Shown here one piece after another: positions 8,174 through 12,140 of a DNA stretch of 12,140 nucleotides. The notes beneath the pieces were generated by a model. That model was not told the origin of the DNA. It did not search any database and was given only the letters and a program-made list of their open reading frames with translations. Position 1 is the first letter of the stretch. Each line of letters opens with the position of its first letter. The DNA is from JANXLO01 sp043762265. GTDB lineage: Bacteria > Armatimonadota > Chthonomonadetes > Chthonomonadales > Chthonomonadaceae. The DNA lies in NCBI GenBank assembly GCA_043762265.1, contig JAYUMV010000501.1, positions 1-12,140 of the forward strand, given 5' to 3'. Position numbers and translations under genes: made by a program.

Positions 8174-8448
8174 CGTCGTTTTCTCCCTCGATGGAGTGGC
8201 GTGTCCGTCCGCGAGCCATGCCGTCGCCGGTTGAGTAGCGGCATGCAACAGGGCGCAGGCAAGGAAACCTCCGCAGGACATGCGAGGCGGTCACGCGACA
8301 CGAAGCGTGTCTGAATTGGAATTGGGAGTGGCGAGATGCAGGCGGGAGTGCTCTGCTTCAGCAGAGCGGGGTATCGCCGCGCGACTCGCGCACCTTTCGG
8401 AAGATCCGGGAAGGCGGCAAGCGGCAGGGCGACAGCGGTTAAAAGGGG
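8174..8448 (-). other. Structured leader between riboswitch region and porin start
   Basis: No convincing gene is seen in these 275 bases. The minus strand can form GCTCTGC-TGAA-GCAGAGC (8367-8350, 7-bp perfect stem) and GACACG-CTT-CGTGTC (8311-8297, 6-bp perfect stem). Neither is followed by a U-run, so they are not terminators. A frame open from 8281 joins the porin frame but has no SD. Likely untranslated leader; the role of the hairpins is unknown. Confidence 0.5.
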
Positions 8449-8529
8449 CTATCGCGAAGCGGTCACGACCTTCACGGCCTGGTTTTGCCGCCTCCCCCTC
8501 GGGGGAGGCTGAGAACTGCCGACGTCCAT
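8449..8529 (-). CDS. Possible 26-aa leader peptide, proline- and arginine-rich
   Basis: ATG at 8529 is preceded by TGGAGAG about 5 nt upstream and the frame runs 26 codons to TAG at 8451-8449. The peptide contains QPPPRGRR. It sits in the operon leader, downstream of the riboswitch terminator and upstream of the porin. The Pro/Arg codons fall in the strong GC hairpin at 8490-8509. Enteric mgtL, the leader peptide of the magnesium transporter gene mgtA, is also Pro/Arg-rich, but no homology is claimed. The ORF could be chance in GC-rich DNA. Confidence 0.22.
   Translation of the reverse strand: MDVGSSQPPPRGRRQNQAVKVVTASR
8490..8509. repeat. Strong GC palindrome, REP-like
   Basis: A perfect 20-bp inverted repeat (GCCTCCCCC with GGGGGAGGC, dinucleotide centre) gives an 8-bp stem with a 4-base loop on either strand. 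No U-run follows in either direction. Palindromes of this type are often dispersed in GC-rich genomes, so it may be a repetitive extragenic element; only one copy was noticed in this window. Confidence 0.5.
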
Positions 8530-8572
8530 TGATTCTCTCCAGAATGTCGATTCACACACGCAGGCGCACAAC

Positions 8573-8602
8573 AAAAAAACCCATCTCCGGTAAGGAGAAG
8601 GG
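8573..8602 (-). terminator. Intrinsic terminator of the M-box expression platform
   Basis: Stem CCCTTCTCC (8602-8594) with GGAGATGGG (8588-8580), loop TTACC, one U-U mismatch, followed by seven T (8579-8573). It lies about 55 nt after the 3' side of the aptamer P1 and well before the porin, so it is placed to end transcription early. Its 5' arm is also the 3' partner of the antiterminator. Confidence 0.88.
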
Positions 8603-8665
8603 CTCGCGTGACCCGGCCGCAGGCGTCCGTGCCGTCTGTCGGCATCGTCGCTGCGTTCTCCCCAC
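8590..8665 (-). promoter_or_regulatory. Antiterminator pairing of the M-box riboswitch
   Basis: GTGGGGAGAA (8665-8656) can pair over 10 bp, with two G-U pairs, with TTCTCCTTAC (8599-8590). The first arm follows and overlaps the 3' strand of aptamer P1. The second arm is the 5' arm and loop of the terminator. The two folds therefore exclude each other. Expected logic, as for other M-boxes: Mg2+ bound holds P1 and frees the terminator; low Mg2+ favours the antiterminator and operon expression. Confidence 0.75.
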
Positions 8666-8830
8666 TCGTTTGAGTTTTGGCACCGCGCACCGTAAGAGAC
8701 GGGATCGTCTCAGCCACTTTAGGCAAACCCTTCATCCGGGAGTGCCTGCTCTACCCGCTATCAGGACGTCTCTGGACGCCGCCGGGCAGTGGCCTGTGTG
8801 TACGCGGGAACCTCACCTACCGAGGAACCG
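8656..8830 (-). promoter_or_regulatory. M-box (ykoK-type) magnesium riboswitch aptamer
   Basis: Recognised from conserved blocks and from complete pairing on the minus strand. Opening GTAGGTGAGG (8820-8811) matches the M-box start TTAGGTGAGG. P2: GAG (8814-8812) with CTC (8674-8672). P3: CCGCGTAC (8807-8800) with GTGCGCGG (8690-8683). P4: GCCACT (8793-8788) with AGTGGC (8718-8713). P5: TGCCC with GCGGGTA, enclosing GGCGTCCAGAGACGTC (8780-8765), close to the conserved GUCCAAAGACG. P6: AGGCA (8748-8744) with TGCCT (8725-8721). A further hairpin GAGACG-ATCC-CGTCTC lies at 8712-8697. The closing GGTGCCAAAACTC matches the conserved GUGCUAAAGCUC. P1: CTCG (8824-8821) with CGAG (8668-8665), extendable outward. 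Known M-boxes bind Mg2+ and switch off Mg transport genes when Mg2+ is plentiful. Here it precedes the porin-permease-ATPase-A2M operon. The yybP-ykoY (Mn2+) class was considered and does not fit. Confidence 0.92.
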
Positions 8831-8857
8831 TTTTCATTCACTGGCAATCTATTGACT

Positions 8858-8888
8858 CTACATGCGTACAAAATCTGTACGCGCGTAG
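8858..8888 (-). promoter_or_regulatory. Inverted repeat at the 5' end of the operon transcript
   Basis: CTACGCGCGTAC (8888-8877) pairs with GTACGCATGTAG (8869-8858) over 12 positions with one G-T pair and one mismatch, around a 7-base AT-rich centre. It begins about one base after the predicted transcription start. It could be a 5' stabilising hairpin in the RNA or a repressor operator in the DNA; the sequence alone does not decide. Confidence 0.6.
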
Positions 8889-8895
8889 CAAGTCT

Positions 8896-8925
8896 ATTGT
8901 ATCCCCGCTCTGTCTCTTTTGTCAA
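8896..8925 (-). promoter_or_regulatory. Sigma70-type promoter of the M-box operon
   Basis: Minus strand TTGACA (8925-8920), 18-bp spacer, TACAAT (8901-8896). The -35 box is perfect and the -10 box has one change. Predicted start is near 8889, which places the M-box about 60 nt into the transcript. Confidence 0.82.
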
Positions 8926-8959
8926 GAGCGATCAAGGAGATTTTTTCGAGCCGGGTCGC

Positions 8960-8988
8960 TTGCAAATTTCTCTCTCAGCGGCTACAAT
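8960..8988 (+). promoter_or_regulatory. Sigma70-type promoter of the redoxin-DUF1573-GNAT operon
   Basis: TTGCAA (8960-8965), 17-bp spacer, TACAAT (8983-8988). Predicted start near 8995 gives a leader of about 18 nt before the ATG at 9013. Divergent from the M-box operon promoter; the two -35 boxes are 34 bp apart, so one bound regulator could affect both. Confidence 0.72.
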
Positions 8989-9012
8989 AAAAGACCCCCC
9001 TGGAGAAAAACG

Positions 9013-9744
9013 ATGTCGCCTCTGGCACAACCTGGGAAACCCTTTCGCCTTCTATACTGTGTGCGCCTTTCCTCGCTACCGACCACACTGTGGCTGTGGC
9101 GGATGGCGGCGTGCCTGCTTCTGGCCGTCGCTCTTGGTGCGAGCGCAGACACCGCTCTGCCGGAAAATAAGATCGCTCCTGCGTTTACGTTGAAGGATGT
9201 GGACGGCGCGAGCCATAAGCTGGCTGAGTATCGGGGCCGCCCGGTGGTGATATTCTTCGCCTGCGGATGCCAATGGTGCCACGATTTCGGCGTGGAGTGG
9301 GCGCAGATGCAGCGCAGCGGAGTCCTTGCCGATGCAGTATCCCCGACAGATCCTGGTACCGCCGCCACGACGAGCAAGCCGCCTCTCACCCTGATCGTGT
9401 TTATGGGAGAGATGAAGGCGGCGCGCGCCTATGCCGTCTCCGTGGGCTTGGATTTGAAACAGACCGTTCTGCTGTCCGACGCCGATTTCAAAGTAACACG
9501 GCAGTATCACGCGTTGCCCTGTCCACGTCTCTATGTGCTGGACAGCAATGGCCTGATGCGCTATGTCAACAACCATGCCGACGATATGCCGCAGAAGGCG
9601 GCCGCAACGCTTCTGGTCGCTAAGACGATCGATGGGCTACGCCGCACGACGCTCCCTGCCCCCGCTTCTGCGACGTCGCCCACCAACCCTACAAAAAAAC
9701 CTGCGCCTATAACCGGCGAGGGAGGCAAGAATGGCAAGAAGTAG
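9013..9744 (+). CDS. TlpA/AhpC-like thioredoxin-fold protein, probably exported
   Basis: 243 aa. The N-terminus carries Arg12, Arg18 and Arg30 before a hydrophobic segment (about 31-44, ACLLLAVALGAS), so it is a signal peptide or membrane anchor and the protein acts outside the cytoplasm. The redoxin fold starts at IAPAFTLKDVDGASHKL (54-70). The active site is FFACGCQWC, with Cys84, Cys86 and Cys89; the CxxC is Cys86-Gln-Trp-Cys89. LPCPRLYVLD (168-177) supplies the cis-Pro strand, with Cys170 next to the Pro. The tail after 210 is Pro/Ala/Thr/Lys-rich and probably disordered. ATG at 9013 has GGAG 8 nt upstream; the frame is open from 8677 but that part is antisense to the riboswitch. A start at Met31 (9103) is possible. 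Its stop overlaps the DUF1573 start, implying translational coupling. Likely a thiol-disulfide or peroxide-reactive protein; partner unknown. Confidence 0.88.
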   Translation: MSPLAQPGKPFRLLYCVRLSSLPTTLWLWRMAACLLLAVALGASADTALPENKIAPAFTLKDVDGASHKLAEYRGRPVVIFFACGCQWCHDFGVEWAQMQRSGVLADAVSPTDPGTAATTSKPPLTLIVFMGEMKAARAYAVSVGLDLKQTVLLSDADFKVTRQYHALPCPRLYVLDSNGLMRYVNNHADDMPQKAAATLLVAKTIDGLRRTTLPAPASATSPTNPTKKPAPITGEGGKNGKK

Positions 9745-11050
9745 AGAGACCGCGCTTATGGCCGCGCCCTTTTCGGCGGCGTCCGATGCCCCGAAGCCCC
9801 ACCTCCGGAAACGCCTGCGTTCCCAGACGACATGGAGTCTGGTCCTGCTCGGGACGGCGCTCCCGTGGGGGGGAGTTCTGGCGCAGAATCCGGCAACGCC
9901 GTCAACGCCATTCGTCCAGAAACCGGCGGGAGCGGACAAGGGTGTCTTGCTCAGTGTCGTCGCGGAGAAAGATCTCAAAGTGGCGCTCCCTGCTGGCGCG
10001 ATCTACAATTTTGGGAAGGCAGATCGCTTTGTGCAGCCTGTCCTGACGCATACTTTTCTGCTGCGTAACGATGGCAAGGCGCCGGTGGTGATCGATCATA
10101 TCCAGTCTTCCTGTGGGTGCACGAGCGCCCTCCTGGTTGCCAATGGCAAAGAGGCGGTCGGCGGCTATACGCTTCTGCCCGGCAAGCAGGTGGGGATCAA
10201 GGCGGCGGTCGATATGACCAAATTGGCGCCTGGGCCCATCAAGAAGTTCCTCTGGGTGATGATGCCGAACGAGACCGTCCCCAGTTTTGTCCTCCGTCTC
10301 GACGCCGACATCGAAGGCGTCCTGTCGTTCGACCCTCCTGCTATAGAGTTCGGGCGCTTGCAGGCCGGCGACACTCCCTCACAGACACTGGGAGTCACGC
10401 TGGACAAACGGCTCCTGGAGGCGGTGGGTGGAGTGCAGCTCGTCAGTTCGACTCCCAACGTTCAGGTGACCCTGACCTCTACGGCCGATTCTGCCGTTCC
10501 AGGCGGCGACGGACATACCGTGTTGCGTTACTACAAGGTCAAAGTCATGCCGAAGGCGACGCTGGGCGTCCTGAGCGGCACGCTCTCGTTCGTTCCCTTA
10601 AAGAGCGCCGCCAATGCCAACAAAACCAATACCAACGCGGCAGCAGAGACGGCCGAGACTTTTCTCAGCGTCTTGAACGCGAACATCACCGGGCAAATTT
10701 TCGGCAAGGTGACGGCCCGGCCGGGTACTGTCGTGTTCGGCGCAGTAACAGAGGGCGACGTCACCATGCGCCGCATTACGCTCGTCGGCAAAACGGAAGA
10801 GGCGCTGCAAAACCTGAAGATCTCTTCGTCCTCCACCTGGATCACCACGAAAGTGATCGTTCCCGAGCGCCCTAAAACGAGCCCGACCGCCCCACCGCAG
10901 AATCTGCCTCCCATGCGGTTGCTGGAGGTGACTCTCGATCCGAAGGCTCCTCCCGGCGCGCTGCAAACCCAGTTGGTCCTCACGACCAAGGACGGTGAAG
11001 AACTCATTCTCCCCGCCTTCGGCTATATCACCCCCGCCGTGAAACACTGA
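9731..11050 (+). CDS. DUF1573 domain protein, exported
   Basis: 439 aa. A basic N-terminus (KPHLRKRLR, 22-30) precedes a hydrophobic segment (about 35-51, ending VLA), consistent with a Sec signal peptide with a long n-region. The first Ig-like domain, residues about 75-200, has the DUF1573 (PF07610) hallmark: YNFGKADR, then HTFLLRNDGKAPVVIDHIQ, then SSCGCTSA with Cys128 and Cys130. Repeated beta-sandwich segments follow, e.g. IEFGRLQAGDTPSQTL (205-220) and VVFGAVTEGDVTMRRI (334-349), which look like further copies without the CGC motif. ATG at 9731 follows GGGAGG and overlaps the redoxin gene by 14 bp. DUF1573 proteins are often found beside TlpA-like proteins. Their biochemical role is not established. 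Members' CGC cysteines could be a substrate of the neighbouring redoxin, which is inference. Confidence 0.9.
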   Translation: MARSRETALMAAPFSAASDAPKPHLRKRLRSQTTWSLVLLGTALPWGGVLAQNPATPSTPFVQKPAGADKGVLLSVVAEKDLKVALPAGAIYNFGKADRFVQPVLTHTFLLRNDGKAPVVIDHIQSSCGCTSALLVANGKEAVGGYTLLPGKQVGIKAAVDMTKLAPGPIKKFLWVMMPNETVPSFVLRLDADIEGVLSFDPPAIEFGRLQAGDTPSQTLGVTLDKRLLEAVGGVQLVSSTPNVQVTLTSTADSAVPGGDGHTVLRYYKVKVMPKATLGVLSGTLSFVPLKSAANANKTNTNAAAETAETFLSVLNANITGQIFGKVTARPGTVVFGAVTEGDVTMRRITLVGKTEEALQNLKISSSSTWITTKVIVPERPKTSPTAPPQNLPPMRLLEVTLDPKAPPGALQTQLVLTTKDGEELILPAFGYITPAVKH

Positions 11051-11064
11051 GCGGATCCTCCACG

Positions 11065-11607
11065 ATGCTGACGATCCGCCCGGCAGAATGGCCGCGAGAC
11101 ATCGCGGCCCTCTCAACTCTGGACACGGAGGTCGTGACTGCCACGATCTACCGACCTGTACACGAGGAACTGGCCTTTCGATTGGTAGAAGAGGCCGTAG
11201 ACCCGCCCCTCCGAAAACAGTATCCCTTCCAACCCGATGATCCCAACGAGCGTCGGGACTGGGACTACACCGCACTCGCCGAACGGAACGGAACCCTCGC
11301 GGGCTTCGCCGCCGCCCAGTACGTCGCGTGGAATCGTCGAGTCGTTCTCTGGCATCTCTATGTCGCGCCTGCCTTTCGGCGGCAAGGCATCGGGGCGCGC
11401 CTCCTCGCCGCCGTCGAAGCCTTCGCTCAATCGACGGAGGCCCGGTGCCTCTGGCTGGAAACCCAGAACATCAACGCTCCCGCCGTTCGCTTCTATCAAC
11501 AGGTTGGCTTCCAGTTCTGCGGCTTCGACACCACCCTCTACGATGCCCCTTCCCTACCCGACACCGAAATCGCCCTCTTCTTCGCCCGCCCGACCCCCGC
11601 TCCCTAG
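11065..11607 (+). CDS. GNAT N-acetyltransferase, resembling streptothricin acetyltransferases
   Basis: 180 aa, cytoplasmic. GNAT core: beta4 VVLWHLYVAP (93-102), acetyl-CoA pyrophosphate loop RRQGIGA (105-111), then motif B LWLETQNINAPAVRFYQQVG (129-148). The ending GFDTTLYDAPSLPDTEIALFF (153-173) resembles the Sat group, whose members have LETQ..N..A..FY..cGF and a final xEIALFxx strand. Those enzymes acetylate the beta-lysine of streptothricin, but similar proteins act on other amines, so the substrate is not claimed. Starts 14 bp after the DUF1573 stop with no clear SD, so it is probably expressed by coupling. Its job need not match that of the two upstream genes. Confidence 0.88.
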   Translation: MLTIRPAEWPRDIAALSTLDTEVVTATIYRPVHEELAFRLVEEAVDPPLRKQYPFQPDDPNERRDWDYTALAERNGTLAGFAAAQYVAWNRRVVLWHLYVAPAFRRQGIGARLLAAVEAFAQSTEARCLWLETQNINAPAVRFYQQVGFQFCGFDTTLYDAPSLPDTEIALFFARPTPAP

Positions 11608-11649
11608 TCCCTCTGCGGAAACAGTTTAGAAGGGCGTCGAATTATCCTT
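11608..11649. other. Convergent intergenic gap
   Basis: 42 bp between the convergent acetyltransferase and PEP-CTERM genes. No stem with a T-run was found on either strand. Confidence 0.5.
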
Positions 11650-12140
11650 TTAGGAATGGCAAGTACGTTTTCGTCGGCGCTTTAGCATACCCGCACTGGT
11701 TATCGCCGCGCCTCCGAAAAACGCCAGGGGTCCTGGTTCCGGAGTATCCGGACCACTCGGACCGCCACCGCCGCCGTTGTCGAATGCCGCAGCCAAGAGG
11801 AGTTGTTGTGTCGTGTAGTAGTACCCTCGAGTGCCGCCAGGAGACGCGTAATCGATAATAACCTGGCCGGAATAGTTACCCGTCTCGAATGAATCCAGGT
11901 GCCCGTCCGCATAAACGAGACCGTACACGCCATGATAGGGGCTTCCGATATAACCCAAATTTGTGGCTGCACCTGTAGAAACATCTCTGGAATACAGGGA
12001 GTACTGGTCAACGAAGTAGAGATCACCACCGGGTCCGTAAGACAAGGAACCTGATACCGCACTATACGGAAATGACGAAGTAGCCAGACCGTAGGGGGTT
12101 TCTAATCCGCTGTTGGTATCTATCGTCATTAGCTGACCGT
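11650..12140 (-). CDS. C-terminal part of a PEP-CTERM sorted protein
   Basis: The frame runs from the right edge to TAA at 11652-11650. The first in-window Met (12129) has no SD and the frame stays open upstream of it, so the start lies outside. Counting from that Met, the 159 residues are Gly/Ser/Tyr-rich with short beta-like units (GQLMTID at the edge, GDLYFVDQYSLYSRDVSTG, ADGHLDSF), resembling propeller-like PEP-CTERM proteins. A Gly run (GGGGG, 119-123) leads to TPEPGP (PEP at 130-132), a hydrophobic stretch (LAFFGGAAITSAGML) and RRRKR (151-155): the tripartite PEP-CTERM signal read by exosortase and removed at the inner membrane during export to the surface or matrix. The positive cluster is followed by TCHS. 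Substrate or matrix role unknown. Convergent with the acetyltransferase. Confidence 0.85.
   Translation of the reverse strand, partial: GQLMTIDTNSGLETPYGLATSSFPYSAVSGSLSYGPGGDLYFVDQYSLYSRDVSTGAATNLGYIGSPYHGVYGLVYADGHLDSFETGNYSGQVIIDYASPGGTRGYYYTTQQLLLAAAFDNGGGGGPSGPDTPEPGPLAFFGGAAITSAGMLKRRRKRTCHS

Noticed and set aside
8174..8281. Longer porin start at 8281
   Set aside because: No Shine-Dalgarno, and it would add 36 residues before a complete signal peptide. The ATG at 8173 has GAGGGAG upstream.
8656..8830. yybP-ykoY (Mn2+) or other riboswitch class
   Set aside because: The TAGGTGAGG start, the GCGTCCAGAGACGTC loop and the GGTGCCAAAACTC end fit the M-box with all its helices; the yybP-ykoY core loops are not present.
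8280..8855. 191-codon plus-strand frame across the intergenic region
   Set aside because: It runs antisense through the riboswitch, terminator and leader hairpins, and its composition is not protein-like.
8677..9012. Extended N-terminus of the redoxin gene from 8677
   Set aside because: This part is antisense to the M-box and crosses both promoters. ATG at 9013 has GGAG at good spacing after a sigma70 promoter.
11600..11660. Bidirectional terminator between the convergent genes
   Set aside because: Only weak, imperfect pairing was found, with no proper T-run after a stem.

Overview
The window looks like chromosomal DNA of a Gram-negative (diderm), GC-rich bacterium. The evidence is an outer-membrane beta-barrel ending in Phe, Sec signal peptides, a PEP-CTERM sorting tail, a DUF1573 protein and a large bacterial alpha-2-macroglobulin (A2M). 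This mix recalls Armatimonadota, Planctomycetota or Acidobacteriota. I lean to Armatimonadota with low confidence. There is no insertion sequence, CRISPR array, tRNA or rRNA.

Left part (minus strand, about 8925 down to 1): one transcription unit. A near-consensus sigma70 promoter (TTGACA-18-TACAAT) is followed by a 5' hairpin and then a riboswitch that I identify as an M-box (ykoK-type, Mg2+-sensing) by tracing P1 to P6 base by base. A U-tailed terminator follows, together with a 10-bp antiterminator pairing that shares bases with P1 and with the terminator. A structured leader of about 400 nt comes next, then four genes: an OprB-like porin, a double-domain ABC permease, a NrtD/TauB/SsuB-type ATPase with an AAA-associated C-terminal domain, and a thioester-containing A2M that runs off the left edge. 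The first three are 19-21 bp apart and the A2M is 103 bp further on. No substrate-binding protein is present. My main inference is a magnesium-starvation envelope operon: an outer-membrane channel, an inner-membrane importer of an unexpected family, and an anti-protease defence protein. The A2M also carries a type II pseudopilin (GspG)-like module in the place of its bait region.

Right part (plus strand, 8960 to 11607): a divergent promoter (TTGCAA-17-TACAAT), whose -35 box lies 34 bp from the opposing one, drives a TlpA/AhpC-like thioredoxin-fold protein. This overlaps by 14 bp a DUF1573 protein, and 14 bp later comes a GNAT acetyltransferase resembling streptothricin acetyltransferases.

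Right edge (minus strand, 11650 to the end): the C-terminal part of a PEP-CTERM protein, convergent with the acetyltransferase. No convincing terminator was seen in the 42 bp between them.
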